Source: Canna indica (Eukaryota; Streptophyta; Magnoliopsida; Zingiberales; Cannaceae). Taken from it: a stretch of DNA of 64,000 bases. A program made the translations under genes and the position numbers. The notes beneath the pieces were generated by a model. The model was not told the DNA's origin. It saw only the letters and a program-made list of their open reading frames with translations, and searched no databases. Below, in pieces: positions 42,951 to 52,920 of the stretch. The stretch is taken from NCBI GenBank assembly GCA_034359265.1, contig CP136890.1, positions 39,716,501-39,780,500 of the forward strand. Direction: 5' to 3'. Position 1 is the first letter of the stretch, and the number at the start of each line of letters is the position of its first letter.

Positions 42951-44040
42951 TCGAGAGTATACTTGATGTGCGTCGTGTCTATTTATAGTGTAGGATATGG
43001 ATTTCTTAGGGGTGATGATGTCTCCCTGAATCTCACGGTGATATGCTTGGAATGAGTCGAGATTTATCCTGGAGATATCAGGAACATTATTGTCGAATCC
43101 TCGATAATTAATAATATACGTAGGTGTTCTTGTATGGTCGGGTGGAGGCCCTGGTCCAAGTGATGTTTGGCTTGACTTGAGTTTGGTTCATGAGTGTGAG
43201 CGCTTCTTGGGCCTAATCTAGTCATGCCCAAAGTTATAGTCTAGTCCACATCTTCTGAGCCTGGTCGGAGTCTGAGGACTTCATGTTGAGCTTTAACAGT
43301 GCACCGACTTTTGCTTGTTTGTCGAGGTCTAATAGTGCGCTGACTTTCGCTTGTATACCGAGCTCTAATAGTGCGCTGACTTTCGCTTGTATACCGAGCT
43401 CTAATAGTGCACTGACTTTCGCTTGTTTGTCGAGCTCTATGTATGTACCGAGGTCTGACTTCGGTCAGGTTTTGAGAAGCGTGTATGTATTGCATTTTGC
43501 TCTTGAGTCGCTGAAGTAGGTGACATCAGCGTATCTTGGTTATGTCGTTTTGCGACTTCTCGATTCCTGCGTCCGGTGTGGTGGCTGCGTGGAGGTGGAG
43601 TACTTCTTTCCATGTGGTGGCCATTTATTGATGTCTCTCTTTATTAGCATTAAATTTTGTCTGGGGAAGTAATCATGGTGTGGAGGGTTGCCCGTTCGTG
43701 TCTCGGGGCATTCTAGGGACTAGCCACTCGTGGGACGATCGGCTGAGATTTATTATGCTGCCAGAGTATGGTTGTTAGTTGTCCGATGAGGGGGTTATCG
43801 CCTCCTAGTCTTTAAAGTTGTATTTTCTTCTTTATTTCGAGTTTTCTTGCGTCTTATTTTCTTGATCGCTCTTGCTCGTGCTTTCAAGGTTTTTGCTGGT
43901 GACGTCGTTGCGCCGTTCATTACCTTAACCGTTGTCATCTTCTCCCGATAAGTTTTCTTGACTCCACGTTTTGCTTTTGTATCGTCGGGGTTAGCCTTAG
44001 GTTGGTAGGCTATACCGACTCGTCCCTCATTCACTAGGGT
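42951..44040 (+). repeat. Putative Ty3/gypsy 5' LTR or leader
   Basis: Begins near a TATA-like GTCTATTTATAGTG (42975) and runs to the gag-like frame at 44059. It contains the 36-bp tandem repeat (43291-43440) and GC-richer stretches unlike the AT-rich DNA on its left. LTR ends were not found, so this is an inference from position. Confidence 0.4.
43291..43440 (+). repeat. 36-bp tandem repeat, about four units
   Basis: Unit CTCTAATAGTGCGCTGACTT plus TCGCTTGTATACCGAG. The two central units are identical, the outer ones diverged. The frame stays open in repeats of 12 residues (SNSALTFACIPS), but this is a by-product of a period divisible by three. Confidence 0.9.
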
Positions 44041-44058
44041 TTTCGGTCTTCATCGGGT

Positions 44059-44780
44059 TTGATTAGGAAGAAGGGTGATAGCGTTGAGTCGGTAGTAGGT
44101 ACTCCGTGTGAGGCCTCAGACTCGTACTCATGGGTTCATAATGAAATAACGCAGCAGAGCTTGGTGATGACCAGTTCCAGCAGTATTAGGACCTTTTGCA
44201 TAGGTGTGTTGATCTCTAGTTTCGATAACGAGGATGATCTCGAGTGTTTCCCTTGTTCTTATGAAGATAGGTTCTATCATGGCAGGAGAGATCCTGAATT
44301 CTTTTTTGTGTATCAGACCATGTTTGAGGATCACAGTGTCCGATTGCCTTTCACTACTTTTGAGCGTGGGGTGCTGATCCAAGCAAATGTGACCTTGGCG
44401 AAGCTTCATTCGAATTATTCGGTATTTGTCCAATGTTTTGAGATTCTGATGGAGTTCCTTGGGGTCGAACCATCTCTCAAAGTGTTCTTCTCCTTCTTTC
44501 AAGCAAAGGAGACCTAGAAGGGCCTATGAGTGTCCTTCAGTAGCACCCCGAGGAATTAAAGAGACTCTTCGATATGTTCAGGAGTTCTTACATAACTCCA
44601 AGAGGTATTACTTTAGGGTGAGGTCGCAACAGGATATCTGGAAATTCTTCCTGGATGCGGGGTCGAACATGGAGAAGTTTTCGTTGTTCTGTAGGCGGTG
44701 TCCGACCACCATTTTGGCATTGGAGGAGGGTATTTTGCTCGCGGATAGGCTGTTGATCGAGTATTTGAACTAGTGTGGTC
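44059..44780 (+). pseudogene. Ty3/gypsy gag-like (Transposase_28-type) fragment
   Basis: The frame 44059-44515 has VRLPFTTFERGVLIQANVT, LHSNYSVFVQCFEILMEFLG and VEPSLKVFFSFFQAK, the conserved block of plant proteins annotated as putative gypsy-type transposon (Transposase_28). A frameshift near 44515 moves it to 44540-44772 with RYYFRVRSQQDIWKFFLD. It stops at 44772, shortly before a copia LTR at 44881. Function as gag-like protein of large Ty3/gypsy elements is inferred from the family. Confidence 0.7.
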
Positions 44781-45161
44781 TTTCTATTCCCTTTCCCAAA
44801 GTTTAAGCTATCGAACCTAGGGGGTGTAGAAATTACTAGCTCTAGCACCATTCGGGATTGGAGTCCTTTGTAGAGGAGATTGATGGCTTAAGGTTTTCTA
44901 CCTTGGTTTTAATCTCGGTTTTGATGATAACAAACAAGGAACTAATGTTTCATTGAGAAATACTTTCAGGTTCCAAGTCGGTTAGCGCTCGACGTCCGCG
45001 ATTGGAAAAATCAGAGAAATAAGTAAGGATGCTCGTCGACGCGCTCGAATTCGTCGGGTAATTAGAGTTTAGGTTTAGAGTGTCTAGATTGTATATATAA
45101 TCCTCTTTTATGATGCAAAGAACTCAAAACCAAACCCGAAATTCGAAAACGAAGAACGCGA

Positions 45162-45164
45162 CAA
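45162..45164. repeat. CACTA target duplication CAA, left
   Basis: CAA precedes CACTACTAG at 45165 and follows CTAGTAGTG at 51591-51593, the 3-bp duplication expected of CACTA transposases. Confidence 0.8.
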
Positions 45165-45176
45165 CACTACTAGAAA

Positions 45177-45425
45177 TTGAGTCTTCAGCAACGGCTATCA
45201 GCAACGGCCGCTCAAGCCGTTGTTATTTGCAACGACATTCTTACGGTCGCTCAAGCTGTTGCAGATATGTTGTATCTGCAACGGCTTTCTAGCGGACACG
45301 CGAGCCGTTGCTGATGATTTTAATTATCAGCAACGACTTTCTAACGGACAAGTGAGTCGTTGCTGATGATAACTTATTAGCAACGACTTTCTAACGGGCG
45401 AGTGAGCCGTTGCTGATAAGTTTAT
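45177..45425. repeat. CACTA left subterminal repeats
   Basis: Repeated (C)AGCAACGGCT, AAGCCGTTG and GAGCCGTTGCTGATGAT, at least eight copies in both orientations. The unit ACTTTCTAACGGRCRAGTGAG repeats in tandem at 45324-45410. Confidence 0.85.
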
Positions 45426-45686
45426 AAAGGTCATAGATCGCGCCCGCCCCTTCTTCCTCCCGCTGCTGCCGCCGCCGCCTCCTCCTCCCGCCTCTCGCCG
45501 TCGCTGCCGACGCCGACGACGTCGAGCTGCTGCTGCCGATGCTGCCGTCCGTCCTCGACCGTTGATTTCAGGTATTCATCGCCGCCCAGTCGTCTCTTCC
45601 CATTGCGGCCGGCGGGAAATCCGATTGAAACCCTATTTTTAGGGTTTCGGTCGGCGGCGGTCGGCCAGTGGTCGCCGCCGGATCTT

Positions 45687-45754
45687 GTACAGTGTCCGAA
45701 CACACTGTCCGGACACTGTACGTCGGCGCCGGAGTCCATTGGACTCCGACGCCG
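45687..45754. repeat. Two adjacent hairpins in the CACTA leader
   Basis: First: GTACAGTGTCCG (45687-45698) pairs perfectly with CGGACACTGTAC (45710-45721). Second: CGGCGCCGGAGTCCA (45724-45738) pairs with TGGACTCCGACGCCG (45740-45754) with one mismatch and a one-base loop. Both lie between the GC-rich leader and the transposase start. Confidence 0.85.
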
Positions 45755-46124
45755 AAAATAGTAGATTAATTAATTAATTAATTTTTTATTTATTTGTTAA
45801 TTAATTATTTAGATTAATTGTTTAATTTGTTAGATTAATTTTTAGGGTTTAGATTAATTTCGGAATTGTCCACTTCGGACGCGCGCCGAAATAGTTCATT
45901 TTGGACTCCTGCTGGAATCGTCTAATTTGGACTCGTGTCGGAATTGTCTAATATGGACTCGAACTGTCTCGAAACATTTAGAAAATAATCATCCATCCAA
46001 CGAGTTGATATGTTTCACGTACGCATCGACGAGTCGGATATGATTTAGCAAAATCTTAGATCCGTTTGGGGATTGTATGTTCGTGTAAAAGAAGTAGATG
46101 ATCTTTTATACGACGTACAATTCT

Positions 46125-46370
46125 TGAATTGTCCCTGATTGGACAATTTGAGAATATAGTTATTTGTACTACACTTACGTTTTTCTTTTAACTGTTAACT
46201 AATTATTCTAAATTTCGGCAACATCTATCTTGTTCTCCGATACGCGCCCAGATGATATGCGTATTCGGAGAACTGTAGGGAGATGTTGCCGAAATTTAGA
46301 ATGAAGTTAGCGGTTAAAATAAGTAGTTAGTGCAATATAAATAACATAAATCCCGAATGGAATAGGACAA
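46125..46370 (+). repeat. Long hairpin upstream of TNP2
   Basis: The core ATTCTAAATTTCGGCAACAT (from 46205) is matched in reverse complement at 46282-46303, with further pairing outwards (TTTTAACTGTTAAC with GTTAGCGGTTAAAA; GTTATTTGTA with TGCAATATAAATAAC) and inwards to the loop (GTTCTCCGATACGC with GCGTATTCGGAGAAC). Arms are about 80-90 bp around a short loop near 46247-46258. It lies 50 bp before the TNP2 ATG. Confidence 0.8.
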
Positions 46371-46419
46371 TCTCACCTAAAGACATTAACCAAAGAAATT
46401 GTTATTGATTGACAGAATC

Positions 46420-49400
46420 ATGTCGGCTGATCGAAGTTGGATGTACCGACGTCTTGATTGTGGAGCTTTAACGAATGAGTTTCGATTAGGCGTAATGTAC
46501 TTCCTAAATTTCGCCTATTTGAATCGGAATTTCGTTAGCATCGGTGACCAAATCCGATGTCTGTGCCGCCTTTGTTTGAATGGACGATTTTTGGATCGGG
46601 AGACTGTCACTCTGCATCTATATAGCAAAGGATTTGCACCAAGATATTTTCTATGGACTTGTCACGGGGAGTCACGTGAAGTCAGGATGTCGAGTAATCC
46701 CGTCGTTTAGACTTATGGTGAATCTTCCTCTGCTGGTGCTTCTTCATCTAGTCAATCTAATCCCTATAGAACTATGATACTTGATAGTCTTGGGGGTCAA
46801 TTCCACCTGAATGATAATGTTGATCGGCCAGTTCTTCAGACATCAGTCCCACCAGATACTACAGCGGTTGATATCGCAGAAGTACAAACTGCGGTAGAGA
46901 TTGAATTACCGAATAAAGAAGCTGCAGAATTTTACGAGATGTTGAAAGCTGCCGATGAACCTTTGTATGAGAATTGTCCTAAATACACTAGATTTTCAGC
47001 AATGACACAGTTCCTAAACATCAAGGCCGATTGTAATATCAACGGGGTTGCGTATGATCGGATTGCAGGATTGATTAATGGAATGCTGCCTATTGATAAC
47101 AAGTTTGAGCCAACTTTTTATAAGACTAAAAAGCTAATGAGAAAATTGGGGCTTGGGTACGAAAAAATACACGCGTGCCAAAATAACTGCATTTTATATT
47201 ATAAAGAAAATGTGCAGTTGGATAAATGCCCTGTATGTCAACATCCTCGTTACAAGGAGAAGAAATCGGTCCGACAGAAAAATATCCCGTTTAAAGTGCT
47301 TCGGTATTTTCCACTAACACCGAGGCTTCAAAGATTATTCATGTCGGAAATGACAGCCCCCTACATGAGTTGGCATGCAAGAAGTCACGATGATACAGTA
47401 ATGACTCATCCATCCGACAGTGAAGCATGGAAATATTTGGATACATATTATCCTTCATTTGCTAGGGATACTAGAAATATAAGATTGAGATTGTGCACAG
47501 ATGGTTTTAATCTATTTGGACATTCTGTAACTCCTTATTCAGTTTGGCCAGTGCTGCTGACAGTTTATAATTGGCCAGTGCTGCTTAAAGATGAATTTAT
47601 TTATCTTTCGATGATTATTCCGGGTCCTAAGGGTCCGCAAAAAGAAATTGACATATTTCTCAGACCCTTGATAGATGAATTGAAAACATTGTGGACTGAG
47701 GGAGCTGTCACTTATGATTGTCATCGGAAGCAAAACTTCAATTTAAAGGCCGCGGTCTTGTGGACAATCAATGATTTTCCGGCGTACGACATGTTGTCTG
47801 GTTGGAGCACTCACGGCCGACTCTCTTATCCGTATTGTATGGAACACTCTAAATCAATCAGTCTTTAGAACGGACGAAAAATCTCATTCTTTGATTGTCA
47901 TCGTCGATTCCTACCGGCTAATCATTAGTATCGAAGGAATCATAATAAATTTACTAAGGGCAGAGTCGAAAGAGATGGGCCACCACCGATGTTGTCTAGT
48001 GAACAAATGTTAGCACGTGTTTCAGCACTTCCAGATATAGTATTTGGTCGCAATGAAAGAGTGTCAGGTTTTGGCCAAACACATAACTGGGTGAAAAAAA
48101 GTATCTTTTGGGAATTGACCTATTGGAGTTCATTATTGATTCGACATAATTTAGATGTCATGCACATTGAAAAAAATGTGTTTGATAATATTTTCAACAC
48201 TTTGATAGATATTTTCGAAAAAACTAAAGATAATGTCAAAGCCCGACATGATATGAAAATACTTTGTAAAAGACCAGAGTTGGAGTTACAAGAGGTCAAC
48301 GGACGATATCTGAAACCAAAGGCCCTATATGTGCTAAATAAACAATAGATCAAAGATGTTTGTCAATGGGTAAAAGAACTCAGATTACTCGATGGATATG
48401 CTTCAAACTTATCTCGATGTGTGAACGTCGATGATTGCAAAATATCAGGGATGAAGAGCCATGATTGTCATGTATTCGTGCAGAGATTACTTCCGATCGC
48501 ATTTCGAGATCTTCTACCTGATAATATTTGGGGTCCGTTGACTGAATTAACTATGTTTTTTAGAAACATCTGTGCAAATGTCATTCGAGTCGAAGATATG
48601 TCAACACTTGAAAATAATATTGTTGAAATCATATGCAAGCTGGAGCAGTTTTTCCTTCCTGCATTTTTTGACTCGATGGAGCATCTACCGATACACTTGG
48701 CATACGAGGCACGAGTTGGTGGCCCCAGTCAATATCGGTGGATGTACTTATTTGAAATATACATGAATCGTCTGAAGAAAAAAGTAAAGAACACCGCAGC
48801 TGTTGAAGGATCAATATCTGAATCGTATATCATCCAAGAAATTTTAACATTCTGCTCATTTTACTTTGAATTGACAGTACAGACAAGATTTGATCATCTT
48901 CCACGTAACGACGACGGGGGTGTTCGACATTCAGATGGACGTTTAAATATATTTTGTCACTCTGGTCGTGCTTTCTATTCTCGTCCATCTCGACACTTAA
49001 GCGAGGAAGAGTATCATTTGGCACACTTGTATGTATTACTCAATTGTCCAGAGATTGAACAATTCATTAAAATATTTGTCATTGAGATGGTGCAAAAATA
49101 CTCTATTCACAACGATGAAGAATTGGAGAGATTACGGAATCGTGATTTCCCTACTTGGATTCAGACTTACAGCAAAGATCACAGAGCTGAAATAGATGAA
49201 AGAATATTTGAGTTTGTTAGTGGACCGTCGTGACTTGTGTCGTGCTATAGCGGATATTTTGTTAATGGGTATAAATTTCACACGGTTGAATATGCATTTA
49301 CAAAGAAGACGATGAATGCTAGGGTCTGTGTGAAAGGGACAACCTATGTTGAATGTGATATGGATTTTTATGGACTGGTGGAAGAAGTAATAAAGTTGCA

Positions 49401-49890
49401 CTACTTCGGCTTGAAATCAGTTATTCTATTTAGATGTTATTGGTTCGATACAACAGAAAGGGGCATGAAAGTTCATCCAAAATACAAACTTGTTGAGGTT
49501 AATTACAAATCTAAATTGGCAGCAAATGAGCCTTTTATATTGGCATCACAAGCCGAACAAGTATATTACGCGAAGTATCCGGCTCGAAATAAAGATAGAA
49601 TAGATTGGTGTGTAGTCTGTAAGACAAAAGGTAGAGGAAAAGATGATCCGATAGTAGGAGAAAATGAGCTGATACCTGATATGACAGATGGTTTCTATCA
49701 AGAAGATGATCCTCCTACTGTAGATCGTATTATTCCAATACTCGAGGATGCAGACACAACGTCAATTCAATTAGAAGTTGAATATGTTGATGATGACGAT
49801 CATGAAATTGAGGAAGCTGTAGATGAAGAAGATGAAGAAGAGGAAGAAGAGGAAGAATTCGAAGACTATTATTCAGATGATGAGGAATAA
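46420..49890 (+). pseudogene. CACTA TNP2 transposase, five in-frame stops
   Basis: One frame from the ATG at 46420 to the TAA at 49888, 1157 codons, no frameshift. N-terminal transposase-associated domain (WMYRRLDCGALTNEF, about 5-85). Transposase_21/TNP2 core at about 120-500 (LRLCTDGFNLFGHS, KAAVLWTINDFPAYDMLSGW, HNLDVMHIEKNVFDN). DUF4218-like part at about 670-800 (SMEHLPIHLAYEARVGG). DUF4216-like part at about 970-1010 (GLVEEVIKLHYFGLKSVILF). Acidic Glu/Asp tail at the end. Stops: TAG at 46708, 47866, 47926 and 48346, TGA at 49231. The protein would cut and join CACTA ends. A 14-bp direct repeat TGGCCAGTGCTGCT (47546, 47572) alters the core near W-P-V. Confidence 0.9.
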
Positions 49891-49948
49891 TTGTAAAGTA
49901 TATATTTTATTAAATATATCTCTACTATTTATACAATAGTCTGATTAT

Positions 49949-50943
49949 ATGTCTATTCGACAGATAAGTCTGGTCGTGGTTATCGTCGCAGGAGAGCTTT
50001 GGAGTCTCCGATCGGTGAGACTCATACACTTACTCATGCTGCTGATCCTCCTGTTGCTGATCCTCATGCCGATGATACTGCCGAGGCTAGTACATCCAGA
50101 CGCAGGCGGCCACGCGGGCCGAACAGGTGGCAGCCTCCACCAGCCACAGAGTCACGTAGATTTATTAGCGTGATTGGGGAGCGGTAATATATCATGAATT
50201 ATGAATCATTACAAATTCACTATATCATAATATACTATTAAAATTTATTCGATGATACATGCACGGGGCATGGCCTACGTGGTCTCACGTGCCTAGCGAG
50301 CACGTCGACATGTTATGGCGCGAGTTAGAGGCACGTATTATTATTTTTTTTACATGCATGATGATTAATATTGGTACTGATATTATTATTTATGCAGGCT
50401 CGCTATACATGGGCTGAGCACCAAAGGCCCTTCATTTACGCTGCCTAGGAGGCTATTTCCCGGGCAAGGTACAACGGGCAGCTGGGGCAGGCCCGGTCCC
50501 AGGCGATGGCACGAGCTGGGACTACTAACATCGCGGAGACTCGGGGATTCGACCCCGATTGGATTACTCCGGATATATGGGACCAGCTCGTGGGAATATG
50601 GTCGACGGATCGATGGCAGGAGTTTTTTAGGAATGCGGCTAGAAATCGCATGTCGGGGGGAGCAGCGCGTCACACCGGCGGCTCTATTGCATTTGCAGTG
50701 CACGCGAACCGTATGGTAAGTATACCTTTTAATTATATATTTTATTTGTTACTATGTGTCGCGCGTCAGAGTCAGATGATGACGGAGATGCATGCTATGC
50801 TACGCAACATGTCAGGCCATCCCGAAGCAGGCATCTCTTTGGCATCATCTCATCCATCGTCCTCGAGTCAATCCATGCTGGTGTACACTCAAGCACTCCA
50901 GACCCCGCCAAATGATCCAGGCCATCCTCCATCGTCATCGTGA
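49949..50943 (+). pseudogene. CACTA second ORF, Transposase_24-like
   Basis: Pieces in order: an Arg-rich N-terminus (ASTSRRRRPRGPNRW, 50086-50130), a piece near 50250-50330, then after an intron-like gap ARYTWAEHQRPFIYAA-stop-EAISRARYNGQLGQARSQ (50400-50505), DWITPDIWDQLVGIW, DRWQEFFRNAARNRMSGGAARHTGGS (in two parts), a GTAAGT donor at 50716 and a last exon from about 50768 ending in SSS-stop at 50943. Equivalent to the gene at 2223-4194 and thought to be the DNA-binding partner of the transposase. At least one stop (50447). Confidence 0.7.
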
Positions 50944-51214
50944 GATTTTTTTAATATTGACTTTGTTACTGAGATATTATACTTGTTTAATTTATTTTGT
51001 TTGGATATTGATACTTCAATTTTGCATTTGAATAGTTTTTATACTATTGTGGATAATTATCAATATAAATATAATTGTTTTGATGTATATCTTGGTGTAT
51101 TTGTGATGTGTGAATGAATGTGTGTATGAGTGTATGGATATGTGAGTTATGTATCAGATAATGTATCAATATATCAATGGAAATTTGAAATTTTAATTTT
51201 TTTTGTTATCAGGT

Positions 51215-51590
51215 TCACATCATCAGCAACGGCTTTCCCACGGCCATCCGTGGGAAAGCCGTTGCTAAAAGTTTATCGAAAGCCGTTGCTGATGACCTAC
51301 CGCAACGGCTTAGCAACGGGCTTTTACTAACGGCGTTGCTACGGGCTCACCAGTCGTTGCTATTAATGTTATTAGCAACGGCTCCGCGTCCGTGGCAAAA
51401 CCGTTGCTGATAATATTTTTAGCAATGACCCGAGCGGCCATTGCTAATCCGTTGGTAAGTTATCAGCACCGCGATTTTCTGCCACGACTCCATTGCAACG
51501 GCGCCAGTCGTTGCACGCCGTTGCTGATGATTTTCAGCAACGGCTCAGCAACGACATTAGCTGTTGCTGATGCCCATTTTTCTAGTAGTG
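51215..51590. repeat. CACTA right subterminal repeats and terminus
   Basis: Dense CAGCAACGGCTT, AAGCCGTTGCTGATGA and GCAACGG motifs, mirror of 45177-45425, ending CTAGTAGTG. Includes a short hairpin CTTTCCCACGG/CCGTGGGAAAG at 51234-51260. Confidence 0.85.
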
Positions 51591-52058
51591 CAAGAAATCA
51601 ACAGAAAAGCTGATTTCTCAAGTTCAGTCGTCGAATCGAGCTCGGAATGCACAGAGTGCTTCGGTCGCTCGAGCGGTTGATTGGTCGATCAACCAACGTT
51701 CGACTGGACCAGCGATTGACGATCGGTAGGCGGGCAAATTTCTGCCCATTGAGAATAGGTGTGTTGCCTCTTCTCTTCATGACTTATAAATATGAAGCCA
51801 TGAGAGCCTTCCTCTTGGATCTTCACCTTTATTATCTTTGATCAATCTTAAAGTTTTCATTGAGAGATTTTTTGTAAACCCTAGCTTTGATCCGAACCTT
51901 CTTGATTGACCCCTCGAACTTCTTCGGTTCATCACCTTGAGGCATCAAGAGGACTAGGGAGTTTCTTTTGAAGCTAAGTATACTTTGGTTTGATTATTGC
52001 TTAACTAGTTGTTGTATTTGGTTGTTTATTTTATTGTATTTGAACTTGTGTAAACCTA

Positions 52059-52762
52059 GGTCTCATTTGGTTGACATGGGAAGTGACTTCCTACATAAAA
52101 TTGTAATTCCCATGAATTAACTTCCTACGTGTATTTCCCGAGAAGTACCTAAAAAATATTAGGTTGACAAAAAGTTAATTCATAGGAAGTGTAACTTACT
52201 ACCTACAATATGTTTGGTTGACATGAGTACTCCATAGAAAGTACATATGAAATGACCAATATATCATTTTTTTATAAATTAATATTTTAATTTATATGTG
52301 TTAATATATATAAAAAAATAAATTTTATTTGTAAATAAATATTGTAATATATATATGTAAAATATAATATAATATTTTTCATATATAATTAATATAATAT
52401 ATATTTTATATATAGAAAAAATATTTTTTATCTATAGTTAATATGAAAAATTACATATTTTACTTAAAAATAAAATAAATATGTGGAGAATTAAAAAATT
52501 ATTTAATCTCATAATGTTGACAATAAAAATTATAAATTTTGCATTAAATGTAAATGTGGAGCTAATATTGACTTTTTCTTTCAATTATAATGCAGGAAGT
52601 CCAACTTACCTAGGTCCCCCTAGGTAAGTTACTTCCTGTTTTTTGCAGAAAGTTGCACTTGCTGAGGAAGTTGTACTTCCTGCAAAATATAGGAAGTGTG
52701 TCAACCAAACAAGAGCTATTTTGGCTACTTCCTGCAGGAAGTTGTATCAACCAAACGAGACC
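52059..52762. mobile_element. Tourist-like MITE, 704 bp
   Basis: Inverted ends GGTCTCATTTGGTTGACA and the complement of GGTCTCGTTTGGTTGATAC, with CTA on both sides (52056-52058, 52763-52765). CTA departs from the TWA of PIF/Harbinger elements by one base. Repeated AGGAAGT/ACTTCCT motifs occur throughout. The centre is AT-rich. Contains a strong hairpin AACTTACCTAGG/CCTAGGTAAGTT at 52603-52630. No ORF. Inserted in the family B copia LTR. Confidence 0.7.
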
Positions 52763-52920
52763 CTAGATTGGTAGGTTTGATAGATTGGGTGGTAGCCTTT
52801 GTGTTTGAGGCATAAGTCCACAGGGTAGATTGATTTACTAGGATTAGTTATTATTGTACCTTAGGGTTTGAGGTGGAAGAGTACTCTCGGTAAGAAGGCG
52901 AAGACTTCCGGGTGTGGAAG

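Larger units (their letters stand above)
45165..51590 (+). mobile_element. CACTA (En/Spm) transposon with complete ends, 6.4 kb
   Basis: Ends CACTACTAGAAA (45165) and TTTCTAGTAGTG (51590) are inverted repeats with a CAA duplication outside. Subterminal regions at 45177-45420 and 51215-51580 hold many AGCAACGGCT/AGCCGTTGCT motifs in both orientations, presumed transposase-binding sites. Inside are a TNP2-type transposase frame (46420-49890) and a second gene (about 49970-50943), both in the + direction. Inserted in a family B copia LTR. Boundaries are intact but coding is broken by five stops, so movement would need transposase from elsewhere. Confidence 0.9.
44881..52920 (+). repeat. Copia LTR family B, plus strand, twice interrupted
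   Basis: Starts TGATGGCTTAAGGTTTTCTACC at 44881, like the inner start TGTTGGCCTAAGG of 24497-26198. It is interrupted by the CACTA element 45165-51590 and by a MITE at 52059-52762, and it continues to GACTTCCGGGTGTGGAAG at 52920, where a Tekay-like LTR cuts it. Segments shared with 59255-60571: GGTTCC-ATTAGCGCTCGA, GAGGCATCAAGAGGACTAGG and GTGTAAACCTAG. End missing. Confidence 0.75.

Noticed and set aside
43291..43440. CRISPR array
   Set aside because: Units are contiguous without variable spacers, and the DNA is plant nuclear.
43241..43519. Repeat proteins encoded on both strands at the 36-bp repeat
   Set aside because: A period divisible by three keeps frames open on both strands; no start context or neighbour supports a gene.
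45431..45739. 102-codon - strand ORF rich in Ala, Gly and Arg
   Set aside because: Produced by the GC-rich CACTA leader (CCGCCGCC); antisense to the element and without homologous features.
49949..50187. Separate membrane protein (Leu-rich ORF 49949-50173)
   Set aside because: It is an out-of-frame reading of the Arg-rich N-terminus of the CACTA second gene (frame of 49999).
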